The notes under the pieces were generated by a model. It worked only from the letters and a program-made list of their open reading frames with translations, ran no database searches and had not been told where the DNA came from. A stretch of 64,000 bases of DNA from the NCBI RefSeq assembly GCF_028737215.1, contig NZ_JAQZAM010000006.1:248001-312000 (forward strand). Direction: 5' to 3'. Shown one piece after another: positions 25,323-34,917 of the stretch (its first letter is position 1; each line of letters starts with the position of its first letter). The position numbers and the translations under genes were made by a program. The stretch is from Actinomycetospora chibensis. Lineage in GTDB: Bacteria; Actinomycetota; Actinomycetes; Mycobacteriales; Pseudonocardiaceae.

Positions 25323-26053
25323 TGCCGCGCCCGGTGTGGAACAAGCTCGCCGACAAGCGCGGTGAGCTGCTCAGCCGAGAGCTCGCTCCGGACGTGCACG
25401 CCGAGCGCTGGGCGCGGCGCTACGACGGCACGGTCGGTCCGCTCAACCGATGGGTCGACCACGTCCGGGACACGACCTACGAGAACATCCCCTACTTCGA
25501 CCCGGCGAGCGCCGGTGCCGGTGCGCACGTCCTCGTTCTGCTCCAGGACCCGTCCGGCGAGGCGGAGGAGGGGTCGGGCTTCGTCAGCAAGCACAACAAC
25601 GACCCGACCGCGCACAACACCAACATCGCGACCGAACGGGCCAAGCTCGGCTACGACATCTCGCTGCACTGGAACGTCGTGCCGTGGTGGGTGGCGAACA
25701 CCGCCAAGCCGGTGCGGTCGCTGTGGAAGGAGTCGGTGCGCGCCCAGCCATACATGGTCGAGCTGCTGGAGATGCTCGACCCCGCGCCGACCGAGGTCAT
25801 CCTGCTGGGACGGCCGGCCACGCGCGCCTGGGACCGGCTCGTCCGCGCCGGCCTTCCCGAGGCGTTGCGCGGTGCGACGGTGCAGACCGCGCCGCACCCG
25901 AGCCCGCTGGTCTTCCCCCGCACCGACGCGGCGACGGGTCGCGGGAACAGCGATCTGATCGTCGAGGCGATGCGCATGGCCGGGCAGCGGGCGCGGGGCG
26001 AGAAGGTCCGGCCGGCGGCGGGTGGGCCCGCGGGTCGGCGGCGCCCGTTCTGA
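25322..26053 (+). CDS. Uracil-DNA glycosylase superfamily protein
   Basis: This is a 243-aa protein with UDG-fold signatures: 'VLVLLQDPSGEAEEGSGFVS' (substrate loop), 'ISLHWNVVPWWVAN' and 'TAPHPSPLVFPR' (HPS motif), in the right order for the family 4/5-like superfamily. The catalytic acidic residue is not obvious, so activity may differ from classical uracil removal. A basic C-terminal tail (GGPAGRRRPF) follows. It begins on the stop of the DDN-like gene, suggesting co-transcription. Confidence 0.75.
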   Translation: MPRPVWNKLADKRGELLSRELAPDVHAERWARRYDGTVGPLNRWVDHVRDTTYENIPYFDPASAGAGAHVLVLLQDPSGEAEEGSGFVSKHNNDPTAHNTNIATERAKLGYDISLHWNVVPWWVANTAKPVRSLWKESVRAQPYMVELLEMLDPAPTEVILLGRPATRAWDRLVRAGLPEALRGATVQTAPHPSPLVFPRTDAATGRGNSDLIVEAMRMAGQRARGEKVRPAAGGPAGRRRPF

Positions 26054-26155
26054 GGTGGTTCTCCCCAGGTCCTTCTTCTCCGAACCGGGCCGTCTCGCCG
26101 CGAGGATCTCGCTACCGTGATCCGCGACCGGCGCGGCGAGCGGAAGGACGGCCCG

Positions 26156-26566
26156 ATGACCGAGCCCCAACCCCCGCCGCTCCAGGCCGACAGCCCCACC
26201 GTGCTGCCCGACGGCCGGGTCGTCGAGCGGTACCGGCCGCCCGGGGTCGGGGGCGGGGACTTCGCGGTGGACCTGGCCAACGCGCCCCGGGCGATCCGGG
26301 AGCTGGAGGAGGCGGCGCGGGAACTCTTCGATATCCGAAGAGAGGCCGAGCGACTCGGGAAGGTCACGCCGCCCTCGCGAGACCAGGTCAGCATCGACGC
26401 AGCGACCCTGCTCGGGGTATCCGCCGTCGGCGGCAGCGGGTCCTTCCTCCAGGCACTGGATCAAGGCATTCAGCAGGTCAACGACATGATCGCAGGTCTG
26501 CGAAGCGCGATGGCCGGCTACGACGAGGCGGACGCGCAGAGCTCAGCTGCGTTGAGGGAGCCGTGA
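26156..26566 (+). CDS. Hypothetical helical protein, possibly ESX-related
   Basis: This is a 136-aa protein beginning MTEPQPPPLQADSPTVLPDG. A Pro-rich N-terminus and a 'VVERYRPPGVGGGDFAVDLANAPRAIRELEEAARELFDIRREAERLG' helix lead to a second helix with 'GIQQVNDMIAGLRSAMAGYD'. Two long helices and the adjacent DUF3558-type lipoprotein suggest an ESX/WXG-like role, but no family is certain. ATG 26156 has GGAAGGA upstream. The stop overlaps the lipoprotein start (GTGA). Confidence 0.65.
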   Translation: MTEPQPPPLQADSPTVLPDGRVVERYRPPGVGGGDFAVDLANAPRAIRELEEAARELFDIRREAERLGKVTPPSRDQVSIDAATLLGVSAVGGSGSFLQALDQGIQQVNDMIAGLRSAMAGYDEADAQSSAALREP

Positions 26567-27129
26567 GACGGGCCCTCCTCCTCGGCGCGACCGCGGCCCT
26601 CACGGTCCTCGGCGGCTGCTCCGCGGCGCCGACGCCCGGCCCCGCGGCAGCCCCCGACCGGTACGGCGCGCCCGTACCGAGCAGGTCGCTCAACGCGAGC
26701 GGCGTAGCCGACCGACCGTGTGGAGTGCTGCGGGCCGAGCAGCTCGAGGCGGTCGGCCTCGAGCCACGCGGGCAGCTCGATCCCCTTCCGGCCGGACGAC
26801 CCGCGTGCGTCTGGGAAGACTCCGCGTTCACGCAGCAGACCTCGGTCGCGCTCTACCCCGATCGCGACTACTTCGTCGACACCTACCGCGCCCGCGGTAT
26901 GTACCAGTTCTTCGAGCCCGTCACGGTCGGTGGCTTGCCTGCGGTGCTCCAGCAAACGACTCCCGGGGCGCTGACGTGCACCGTCACCACGGGGATCGCG
27001 GTAGGGCAGGCCGCTGACGTCACCGTGAGCGAGATCGGCGTTGCACCGGGCACGAGGTCGAGGTCGTGTGAGAGGGCCACGCGGGTATCCGAGATGGTGA
27101 TCGGAAACCTGCCCGCCTCGCCGAAGTGA
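26563..27129 (+). CDS. DUF3558-type lipoprotein
   Basis: This is a 188-aa secreted lipoprotein. The signal peptide ends in lipobox 'LGGCS'. The mature part carries 'PCGVLRAEQLEAVGLEP' and 'PACVWEDSAFTQQTSVALYP', typical of DUF3558 proteins of Pseudonocardiales, and four further cysteines that could form disulfides. It is expected on the outer face of the membrane; function is unknown. It is coupled to the genes on both sides by 4-bp overlaps. Confidence 0.82.
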   Translation: MRRALLLGATAALTVLGGCSAAPTPGPAAAPDRYGAPVPSRSLNASGVADRPCGVLRAEQLEAVGLEPRGQLDPLPAGRPACVWEDSAFTQQTSVALYPDRDYFVDTYRARGMYQFFEPVTVGGLPAVLQQTTPGALTCTVTTGIAVGQAADVTVSEIGVAPGTRSRSCERATRVSEMVIGNLPASPK

Positions 27130-27713
27130 GCACGTCGGTCGACGAGTTCGCCGCCTCGCTCGCGTCGCTCCCGCCCTCCGCCGGCGACACGATCCTGGTC
27201 GGCGTCGACGGCTTCTCCGGGGCCGGGAAGACGGCGTTGTCCGAGGCCCTCGGTCGCCGGGACGGTCTGCAGGTCGTCTCGATCGAGGAGTTCTATCTGG
27301 GCTGGGACGGCCTCGCACAGGGTCCGAAGCGCGCGGTCGACGGGCTCGTCGAGCCGTTGCGGAGCCGCCGCTCGCCCCGGTGGAGGTCGTGGGACTGGGA
27401 GCACGACCGCGAGGGCGCGGAAGCGGAGCGCCCGCTGCCCGGACCGGTCGTCGTCCTCGAGGGCTGTGGGGCGGGAGCGCGGGTGCTGCGGACGCACCAG
27501 GCGCTGACGGTGTGGGTCGACGCCGCACCTCAGGAGCGCGAGCGGCGGCTGCGCGAGCGGGAGGACTGGCCGCTCTACGCGCCGCACCGCGAGGCCTGGC
27601 AACGTCGCGAACACGCGCTCGCCCTGCAGGAGGGTCTGCCGGACGCCGCCGACGCCCTCGTCCGGTATCACCCGGACGGAGGCCTCGACATCCGTCCGTC
27701 ACCTCGGGGATGA
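27126..27713 (+). CDS. P-loop (uridine/nucleoside) kinase-like protein
   Basis: This is a 195-aa protein with a clear P-loop GAGKTALS (residues 32-39), a 'VVSIEEFYLGWDG' segment like the 'DDFY' motif of uridine kinases, and 'VVVLEGCGAGARVLR' and 'RERRLREREDWPLYAPHREAW', as in the nucleotide/AAA kinase-like proteins of actinobacteria. It probably phosphorylates a nucleoside or small metabolite. GTG 27126 overlaps the lipoprotein stop. The EcsC gene follows closely. Confidence 0.78.
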   Translation: MSTSVDEFAASLASLPPSAGDTILVGVDGFSGAGKTALSEALGRRDGLQVVSIEEFYLGWDGLAQGPKRAVDGLVEPLRSRRSPRWRSWDWEHDREGAEAERPLPGPVVVLEGCGAGARVLRTHQALTVWVDAAPQERERRLREREDWPLYAPHREAWQRREHALALQEGLPDAADALVRYHPDGGLDIRPSPRG

Positions 27714-27735
27714 GGTCGGATGCTCCCGCGGTGGG

Positions 27736-27741
27736 TAACGT
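27736..27741 (+). promoter_or_regulatory. TAACGT -10 element, leaderless start of EcsC gene
   Basis: TAACGT is followed by seven bases and then GTG 27749. This matches the TANNNT-N7-start arrangement of leaderless transcripts in actinobacteria and argues for GTG 27749 as the start. Confidence 0.5.
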
Positions 27742-27748
27742 CCCGCAC

Positions 27749-28813
27749 GTGACCGCGACGACCGAGGACACCGCACCGACGACACCGGACGTGTCCCCGG
27801 GCGACGTGGAGCGCTGGCGCGAGGTCGCCCAGTGGAAGGACCGGTCGCTGCAGAGCTCGTCCGGCATGCTCAGCCCGGTCCTCAACGGCCTCGCCGGCGT
27901 CCGCGGCGAGATCACGTCGTTCCTGCGCCGGGTTCCCGGCGTCTCCCAGGTCGACGACAGCGTCCAGGGGTTCCTGCACCAGCTCGCCGCGGCGGGCGCG
28001 GGCGCGGGCGCGGCGACACTGCGCCGGGAGGCGGTCTTCGCCGACTTCCGCGCCCAGGGCCACGACGTCACCGACTTCAAGGACATCCGCAAGCTCGACA
28101 TCGCCCAGGTGGAGGCGGCGATGCCCCGGCTGGACATCGGCTACACGGTGTTCGCGGGCGTCCAGGGCGGGGTGACCGGCTTCCTGTCCGGCGCGGGCAT
28201 CACCGCCGCCGCCGGCGGCACCAACGGCGCCGGCATCGGCAGCCTGCCCGGCATCGCGATGACGGTCGCGACCTTCACCGGCGACACCCTCGTCACCGTG
28301 GCCTCCTGCACGCGGGCCGTCGCGCACGTCGCGGCCTACTACGGCTACGACGTCACCAAGCGCTCCGAGCAGATCATCGCGCTGGCGGTGCTCGCGGTCG
28401 GGCTGTCGTCCGACGAGGACGCACCCGGCGCGTACCAGGAGCTCACCGAGCTCATCACGGCGAAGACCGAGGAGAACCAGAAGCGCAAGCAGCAACAGGC
28501 GCAGATCAAGCGCCTCGGGCAGGCCGTGTACCGCCGCCTGCTGGCCCAGATCGGGCAGAAGGAGCTCGCGCAGCTCGTGCCGGTGCTCGGGATCGGCGTC
28601 GGGGCCGTGCTCTCGGCGCGACTGCTGGCCACGGTCGTCGACACCGCCGAGCACCTCTACCGCGAGCGTTTCCTGCACGACAAGTACGAGCTGCCGTTCG
28701 GCGTCGACCTGCCGTTCGATCCGGCGACCTACCGGCCCTACGTCGACGGCGAGCCCGACGACGGTGGCGACGACGCGGACGACGAGGGCGACGAGATCTT
28801 CGCAGGGGCCTGA
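27749..28813 (+). CDS. EcsC family protein
   Basis: This is a 354-aa protein of the EcsC family. It has a glycine-rich hydrophobic hairpin ('GVQGGVTGFLSGAGITAAAGGTNGAGIGSLPGIAMTVATFTGDTLVT'), then 'HVAAYYGYDV', a charged central helix rich in Gln/Lys, and a very acidic C-terminus (DDGGDDADDEGDE). EcsC proteins are membrane-associated and poorly understood; in Bacillus ecsC sits with an ABC transporter. GTG 27749 fits the leaderless promoter; ATG 27710, overlapping the kinase stop by ATGA, is the main alternative and would add 13 residues. Confidence 0.82.
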   Translation: MTATTEDTAPTTPDVSPGDVERWREVAQWKDRSLQSSSGMLSPVLNGLAGVRGEITSFLRRVPGVSQVDDSVQGFLHQLAAAGAGAGAATLRREAVFADFRAQGHDVTDFKDIRKLDIAQVEAAMPRLDIGYTVFAGVQGGVTGFLSGAGITAAAGGTNGAGIGSLPGIAMTVATFTGDTLVTVASCTRAVAHVAAYYGYDVTKRSEQIIALAVLAVGLSSDEDAPGAYQELTELITAKTEENQKRKQQQAQIKRLGQAVYRRLLAQIGQKELAQLVPVLGIGVGAVLSARLLATVVDTAEHLYRERFLHDKYELPFGVDLPFDPATYRPYVDGEPDDGGDDADDEGDEIFAGA

Positions 28814-28875
28814 CCGCGCCCCCGGCCTCGCGGAGCGTGACCGCGCGACCTGAGTGCCCCGGTGATCGACGGAAG

Positions 28876-28915
28876 AATACGGACACTGGGTGTCAGCGAC
28901 GCGCCGTCGCTGACA
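28876..28915 (-). terminator. 40-bp hairpin element, copy 1
   Basis: A perfect 11-bp stem (TGTCAGCGACG with its complement, 3-base loop, 28891-28915) plus an ATACGGAC tail (28877-28884) lies eight bases after the minus-strand helicase stop. It also lies between convergent genes, so it can act in both directions. The same 40-bp element, 31 of 40 bases identical, occurs at 42565-42604. Confidence 0.7.
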
Positions 28916-28923
28916 TCTGGCCC

Positions 28924-31900
28924 CTAACGCTCCGTCGACTCCCCGAGGTGGGCACGGATGTCGGCGAAGGAGGTGAACACCTGGTACCCGAGGGCGCGCA
29001 GGCGGCCCTGGGCGGGTTCGGTGAGGTCGGGGTCGAGGACGACCGGCGGGGCGAGGGCGCGCCGGCTCAGCCCCGTGGGCCAGAGGGCCGCGGCGTCGGT
29101 GAGGACGTCGCCGCCGCGGGGATCGTGCACCCGGGCCTCGCGGCGCGGGGGCGGGAAACCCTGGGCGGCGAGGTCGTCGACCAGGTCCTCGAGCGTCTCG
29201 GGCACCGCCTCGCCCAGCACGGCGCGCCCGGAGCGCCCGCGCCGCGGCCGGTACTCGGTGTGGTCGCCGGGCGCGGACTCGACGACGGCGAGCGGCCCGG
29301 TCGGCGCCGACGGCGTGATGCCCGCGGCGGCGGCCGCCTCGAGCACCGGCGCCAGCGCCGCCTCGGGGTCGGTGACGTAGCGGGACTCCGCGACGCGGAC
29401 CACCGGCCAGCCGCACCGCCGCAGGTCGTGCTCGGCCTCGACGTCGGCCCGGGTCGCCGTGCGCCGGTGCTCGTCGCCGTCGCACACCACCGCCAGCCGA
29501 CCGTTCGCCCCGGTGACGACGAGGTCGAGGGTGCGGCCGTGCACCTCGACCTGCGGGACGACGGCGAACCCGGACGCGGAGAGGTCCGCGAACACCCGCT
29601 GCGCGAACAGGCTCCCGAACGCCGGGTGGCGGTGGTCGCGGTCGACCAGGGCGGGCGCCGGGCGGTTCTCCGGCGCGCCGGCGGAGCCGTCGGGCTCGGT
29701 CGCGGTGACGTGCTCGAGGAGCTTCCGTCGCAGGTCGGCGGGGGCGAGGTCCTCGGCGGGGACCGAGTGGAACAGCCACATCTGGTCGCGGGCGCGGGAC
29801 GCGGCGACGTTGAACGCCTGGCGGTAGCGCTCGGCGGTCAGCGACACCAGACGGTGCCCCGGCGCGACGACCATGGAGAGCCAGACCACGTCGCGCTCGT
29901 CGCCCTGGAAGTCCGCGGCCACGCCGACCCGCAGGCGCCGGGTCTCCCACTCGTCGACCCCGAGCCGCTCGCGCAGCAGGCCCTCGATCAGCTCGACCTG
30001 CCCGTGTCCCTGCAGCACGACGACCCCGAACGTCGCGCCGTCATATGCCGGGTCGGCGGCACAGCGCGCGACGGCGTCGACGAGCGCGGCCGCCTCGGCG
30101 TCGTTGGCCAGCGACGAGCCCTGGCCGCGCACCGTCGCCTCGGGCACGAACGTGGCCCGCAGCGGCGGGAGGCGGTCGGCGCCGAACTGGCGCAGCGGCA
30201 CCAGCGGTGCGCCCGCGCCCGTGTCGTCGGGCCCCGAGTAGAACTCCCGCGACGACCAGCCGACGATCTCGGGCATCGAGCGGAAGTGCTCGCGCAGCCG
30301 GATCGGCGGGCCGAACGTCGCCCGGAACACCGAGAACACGCTCGCGCGCGGCGTGAACTGGCTGCGCAGGTAGAACGGCACCTCGGGCAGGTCGGTCTCC
30401 AGCCGCGCGAACGCGGGCTCGAGCGAGCCGACGCCGACGTCGGCGGGCGTGCACTGCCGGTCGTCGCCCACGACGATCACGCGCGGGGCGAGCCAGAGCA
30501 GGAAGAGGCTGGTCAGGTCGGCCTGGCTGGCCTCGTCGACGATCACCACGTCGAACGCGTCCGGCCGCGGCTCGACCACGGAGAGGACCTCGCGGATCGG
30601 CATCACCCAGGCGGGCACGGCGTCGCGGGCGACGGCGACCGCCTCACGGGCCGCGGTGCGGTAGCGGTCGGCGAAGCGCCCGGTGCCCCGGCCGACGGCG
30701 GACACCGACGCGCGGTGGCTCTGCAGCGCGCGCATCTGCTCGGCGGTGATCCGGGACAGGCACGCCCGCCATGCCTGCGCCGCCGCCAGCCGGGCCGTGA
30801 CCCGGGCGAGCTCGACGTCGAGGTCGGCGAGGCGGTCCGGGGCGCCCTCCGCCGCGGTCCACTGCGTCACACGCGCCGCGGCCCGCGCGAACGCCCACGC
30901 CCGGTCGAAGCGCGCCTCGCGCTCGGGCCACGCCTCGCCCGCGTGCGCTCGCAGCAGGGCGAGCACCCCGGGCGCCGCACGTTCCAGGCGCTCGCCGAGG
31001 GCGTCGGCGCGCCGCTGGTCGCGGGCCTCGTCGTGCGCCGCCTCCACCGCGAGCACCGCGTCGACGTAGGCGTCGGCGTCACGGCGGCGCAGGGCCTCGA
31101 GCACGGCGATCAGCTCCGGCGCCTGGCGAGCCAGGGGCACGCCGCCCTGGACGCGCTCGACGACCTCCTCCAGCTCGCTGCGGGCGAGGTCGGCGGCGCG
31201 GGTGTCGTCGACGTCGAGGCTCAGGGTGGCGAGCACCCGCAGCCGCGCCAGCGAATCCACCCGCGGGCGTTCGGCCGGCGGCAGGGCGGAGAGCAGGCGC
31301 CGGACGTCGACCGCCGCGGTGAGCACCTTGCCGACGGCCAGGCAGGTCGCGCGCAGGGCGAGGACCTGCTCGACGAGCATCGCGCGGTGCTCGGCGCGAC
31401 GCACGGGGCGGCCGAGCGGCCCGAAGCCCTCGGCCAGCCGGTCGGTGATCTCGAGGATCCGCAGGTGGTGGGCGATGGCGGTGGCGCCGGAGACCGTGGT
31501 CGGCTGGGCGCCCTGCAGGCGGATCGACGACAGGTACGGCTCGACGGCCTTCTGCTCGTCGGGCTTGAACAGCCGCTTCGTCGTGCCGCCGTCGGCGAGG
31601 AACGCCGCGAAGCGCTCGAACACCGGAGCCGCGGCCGCGGGATCCACCCCGTCGTCGACCAGCACCTGAGCGGGCCCGGCGCGACGGTCGTGGTCCAGCA
31701 CCGCGTCCACCGCGCGCAGCCCGTCGACCGCGCGGCCCCACAGGTGCCCGGCACGCCCCGAGAGCACCGCGTCGGCGACCCCGTTCGCCCACTCCGCGTC
31801 CTCCCCGGTGTCCTCGAGCTCGGCGAGCGCGTCGGCCACCCGGCGGCTGACCGTCGGCAGGTTCGCGGCGGCCTCGGACGGTAGGCGCCCCAGCGCGGCC

Positions 31901-33513
31901 ACGACCTCGCCCGCGTCGCCGCTGGTGGCGTCGAGGCCCCGGGTGACGGTCTCGGCGAGGTCGGCGACGTGGCTCTCCGGCGGCAGCTCCACCGGGGGCG
32001 GGAGCACCTGGCGGGCGCGTTCGCGGCGCGCCGGGGTCTCGGTGGCGAGCAGCGCGCGGAGCTCGGCGAACTCCTCGGCGGTCAGCGCGGGCTCGAGCGG
32101 GATCTCGGTGTCCGGCCCGACGACGTCGGCGATCCAGCCGTCCTGCGCGCGGGCGGCGAGCACGCGACGGGCGACCTCGGTGCGGGTGCCGGTCATGCCG
32201 GGCCCGAGGTCGCGCTGCACCGAGGTCTCGGCCGCGCGCTCGGCGACCAGGGCGTCCAGCGCGGCGTCGCGGTCCGCGCGCAGACCGTCGCGGCGCTCCA
32301 CGAGCTCGGCGATCGTGCGGTCGGCCTCGTCGGGGTCGAACTCGGTGCTGCGCGCCTCGAGACCCGCGATGCCCGCGCCGAGCCCGGGGTCGCCGCCGTC
32401 GGGACCCTCCGCCAGCGAGATGCACAGGTCGCGCATCTCCGGCGGCAGCTTGTCGCGCAGCACCCGCAGGGCCTGCGCCTTCTCGCTGGTCACGAGCACG
32501 CGGCGACCCTCGGCGAGCAGCGCACAGAGCAGGTTCGCGATCGTGTGGGTCTTGCCGGTGCCCGGCGGCCCCTCGACGACGACCCCCGAGTCGCGACCCA
32601 ACCGGCTGAGGATCCGGCCCTGCGCCGCGCCGACGGGCAGGGGGAAGAGCGGGTCGGCGACGGGCGCCTCGTCGTGCCCCGTGCGGGCGAGCCAGGCGGC
32701 GCGGTCGGCGGGCTCGATCGCCTCGACGAGCTGGGCGAGGCCGACGGGCAGGGGGCGCTCCGTGTCGGCCAGGTCGGCGACGATCGCGTCGTAGAACGTG
32801 CGCAGCGCCGCCGCCCCGCGCCGGCGGGCGACGAGAGTGGGGGCGGGCACGAGCGCCGTGCCGGGCCCGGTCGGGGCGATCCAGTCGTCGCCGCGGGTGT
32901 GCTCGACCCGCAGGTGCCGATGCGCCCACCCGGCGAGGACGGTGACGAGGTCGGGGTCCAGCGGCGAGGCGGGGGTGACGTCCTCGGCGGGCGCGGCGTC
33001 GTCGACGAGCCCGGTGCCGGCCAGCAGCTCCTCGTGCTCCCAGCGCGCGCCCTCGCCCGCCAACGTCACGACCATCTCGTCCCCGTCGTGCTCGATGCGC
33101 ACCGGGCGGGCGAGCAGGAGGACCCGGACGTCCTGGTCGGGCGCGTGCAGCAGGCCACCGGCGAGGACGAGCTCGACGGCCTCGGGCTGGTCCGCCGCCG
33201 CGCGCATGAGGTCGAACAGCGCGTCGAACGTCGCCCGCATCGGGCCCTCGGCGGGGGCGCGCAGGATCTCGTCGCCGGCCTCGGTGGGACGCCGGACCGC
33301 GCTCTGGTCGGCCACGTCGACGAGGGCGAGCTCGCCGACGTGGTGACGGGTGTGGCGGACGGGGCGGGCACGCGCGAGAGCCGCCCGTCGCAGCACCTCG
33401 ACCAGGCGCTGGACCCGGTCGCGCAGGGCCGGGTCGTGCTCGGGACGCACCGGGGCCGGGGTGTCCTGCGACGATCCGCTCGCGATCCGGAGCGGTTCCT
33501 GCGGCACGGCCAC
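28924..33513 (-). CDS. UPF1-like superfamily 1 helicase with C-terminal DUF559-like nuclease domain
   Basis: This is a 1529-aa protein. Walker A GPPGTGKT is at 315-322; the DEAS Walker B box follows only at about 992-996, after roughly 670 mostly helical residues. Later helicase motifs ('VVGDDRQCTPAD', 'FQGDERDVVWLSMV', 'AFNVAASRARDQMW') are intact. Residues about 1308-1390 form a restriction-endonuclease-fold region of the DUF559/MTES_1575 type ('HGRTLDLVVTG...LAVVCDGDEH'), although the usual Glu before the DG pair appears to be Val. Such helicase-nuclease fusions occur in phage-defence genes, so a defence role is likely but unproven. GTG 33513 or 33507 starts it. Confidence 0.82.
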   Translation of the reverse strand: MAVPQEPLRIASGSSQDTPAPVRPEHDPALRDRVQRLVEVLRRAALARARPVRHTRHHVGELALVDVADQSAVRRPTEAGDEILRAPAEGPMRATFDALFDLMRAAADQPEAVELVLAGGLLHAPDQDVRVLLLARPVRIEHDGDEMVVTLAGEGARWEHEELLAGTGLVDDAAPAEDVTPASPLDPDLVTVLAGWAHRHLRVEHTRGDDWIAPTGPGTALVPAPTLVARRRGAAALRTFYDAIVADLADTERPLPVGLAQLVEAIEPADRAAWLARTGHDEAPVADPLFPLPVGAAQGRILSRLGRDSGVVVEGPPGTGKTHTIANLLCALLAEGRRVLVTSEKAQALRVLRDKLPPEMRDLCISLAEGPDGGDPGLGAGIAGLEARSTEFDPDEADRTIAELVERRDGLRADRDAALDALVAERAAETSVQRDLGPGMTGTRTEVARRVLAARAQDGWIADVVGPDTEIPLEPALTAEEFAELRALLATETPARRERARQVLPPPVELPPESHVADLAETVTRGLDATSGDAGEVVAALGRLPSEAAANLPTVSRRVADALAELEDTGEDAEWANGVADAVLSGRAGHLWGRAVDGLRAVDAVLDHDRRAGPAQVLVDDGVDPAAAAPVFERFAAFLADGGTTKRLFKPDEQKAVEPYLSSIRLQGAQPTTVSGATAIAHHLRILEITDRLAEGFGPLGRPVRRAEHRAMLVEQVLALRATCLAVGKVLTAAVDVRRLLSALPPAERPRVDSLARLRVLATLSLDVDDTRAADLARSELEEVVERVQGGVPLARQAPELIAVLEALRRRDADAYVDAVLAVEAAHDEARDQRRADALGERLERAAPGVLALLRAHAGEAWPEREARFDRAWAFARAAARVTQWTAAEGAPDRLADLDVELARVTARLAAAQAWRACLSRITAEQMRALQSHRASVSAVGRGTGRFADRYRTAAREAVAVARDAVPAWVMPIREVLSVVEPRPDAFDVVIVDEASQADLTSLFLLWLAPRVIVVGDDRQCTPADVGVGSLEPAFARLETDLPEVPFYLRSQFTPRASVFSVFRATFGPPIRLREHFRSMPEIVGWSSREFYSGPDDTGAGAPLVPLRQFGADRLPPLRATFVPEATVRGQGSSLANDAEAAALVDAVARCAADPAYDGATFGVVVLQGHGQVELIEGLLRERLGVDEWETRRLRVGVAADFQGDERDVVWLSMVVAPGHRLVSLTAERYRQAFNVAASRARDQMWLFHSVPAEDLAPADLRRKLLEHVTATEPDGSAGAPENRPAPALVDRDHRHPAFGSLFAQRVFADLSASGFAVVPQVEVHGRTLDLVVTGANGRLAVVCDGDEHRRTATRADVEAEHDLRRCGWPVVRVAESRYVTDPEAALAPVLEAAAAAGITPSAPTGPLAVVESAPGDHTEYRPRRGRSGRAVLGEAVPETLEDLVDDLAAQGFPPPRREARVHDPRGGDVLTDAAALWPTGLSRRALAPPVVLDPDLTEPAQGRLRALGYQVFTSFADIRAHLGESTER

Positions 33514-33684
33514 GACCTCGCTCCCTCCGCCCGCGTGCTCGGTCCCCCGGCGGACCACAATCGCATCCCGGTGCAGGTGCGGGCACGCGAGCCCGTCCTT
33601 GCCGCGAACCCTGCCGCGAAACTCGAGGGAACCGTGCGGGCCCCACGCCCGTCGAACCCCGTGACCGACCCGAGAGGAGGACCC

Positions 33685-34893
33685 ATGGGAACGACGGAGG
33701 CACGTGACCTGCACGACCCCGCCGAGGTCGCGCGGTTCCTCACCGGCCTCGCGGCCGTGGACGGCCGGGCGGAGCGGCAGAACGCGGAGATGCTGCGGGG
33801 GCGGTACGGACGGTCGCGGGCGCTGTCGGCCGGGGCGGATCTCGCCCTGCTGGACGCGGCCGACGCCTTGCACGAGCACGGCTGGGGTCCCCGCGACGTC
33901 ACCGAGGTCGTGCGCCGGCGGCTCTCCGCGGGACGGCTCGTGCTCGCGGTCGACGTGCTCGGCGCGGCCGCGGCACGGCGACCCCGCGGCGACGCGGCCA
34001 CCGACGCCGACCTCGCCGACCTGGGCGCGGGGCTGGGCACGGGGCCGCCGGCGCGCGACACGCCGCTGGTGGTGCAGTGGAGCACGGTGCGGGGTGTCGA
34101 GCCCGACGCCGCCCTGCGCGCGGCGGTGGCGCTGGTCGGGCTGATGCGCTCGCTGCCGGCGCTGCCGCGCCTCGGGGAGGAGGCGCGGCCGCCGGACGGG
34201 GTCGACGCGCGGGTGCTCGCCCGCGTCCGGGGGCTGCTGGCGAAGGCCGAGTCCACCGAGTACCCCGAGGAGGCCGAGGCGCTCTCGGCGAAGGCGCAGG
34301 AGCTGATGGGACGCCACGCCCTCGCGCAGGCCCTCGTCACCCCGGCCGCCGGGACCGGCCCGCGCGCGGCGGCCCGGCGTCTCTGGCTCGACCCGCCCTA
34401 CGCCAGTGCGAAGTCGAGCCTCGTGCACCAGGTGGCGGCGGCCAACCGGTGCCGGGCGATCGGCCTCGCCGCGCTCGACATGGTCACCGTCATCGGGCAC
34501 GCCACCGACCTCGCGACGGTCGAGCTGCTGGTCACGTCGCTGCTGGTGCAGGCCGACCGCGCGATGCTCGTCGCGGACGACGGCACGGTGCCCCGCTCGC
34601 GGACGCGCTCGTTCCGGCACGCGTTCCTGCTCGCCTACGCGACGAGGATCGGCGAGCGCCTCGCCGCGGCCGCCCACGAGGCCCAGGCGCAGGCCCGCGC
34701 CGAGCTGGGCGAGGGCCTGCTGCCCGTGCTGGCCGCGCGGGCGGAGGTCGTCGAGCGCACGGTCGGCGAGCTGTTCCCCCGCGTGACCCGCCGGCGCTTC
34801 AGCGTCAACAACGGTGCGGGCTGGGCGGCGGGACGCGCCGCGGCGGACGCCGCCAGCCTCACCCCGGGCCGCGACGCGCTGGCCACCAGGTAG
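33685..34893 (+). CDS. DUF2786 domain protein
   Basis: This is a 402-aa cytosolic protein. The middle segment 'VLARVRGLLAKAESTEYPEEAEALSAKAQELMGRHAL' is the DUF2786 signature. The N-terminal 200 residues are helical and specific to actinobacteria. The C-terminal part includes 'FRHAFLLAYATRIGERL' and ends 'GWAAGRAAADAASL'. Function is unknown; DUF2786 proteins are sometimes found on phages and plasmids. ATG 33685 has a GAGAGGAGG ribosome site. It diverges from the helicase gene across 171 bp with no obvious motif. Confidence 0.85.
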   Translation: MGTTEARDLHDPAEVARFLTGLAAVDGRAERQNAEMLRGRYGRSRALSAGADLALLDAADALHEHGWGPRDVTEVVRRRLSAGRLVLAVDVLGAAAARRPRGDAATDADLADLGAGLGTGPPARDTPLVVQWSTVRGVEPDAALRAAVALVGLMRSLPALPRLGEEARPPDGVDARVLARVRGLLAKAESTEYPEEAEALSAKAQELMGRHALAQALVTPAAGTGPRAAARRLWLDPPYASAKSSLVHQVAAANRCRAIGLAALDMVTVIGHATDLATVELLVTSLLVQADRAMLVADDGTVPRSRTRSFRHAFLLAYATRIGERLAAAAHEAQAQARAELGEGLLPVLAARAEVVERTVGELFPRVTRRRFSVNNGAGWAAGRAAADAASLTPGRDALATR

Positions 34894-34917
34894 CCACCGG
34901 TAGTCCAGGATGCCCCC

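Noticed and set aside
27832-31884. 1350-codon plus-strand frame opposite the helicase
   Set aside because: Its composition is that of a high-GC shadow frame and the opposite strand carries a clearly conserved helicase.
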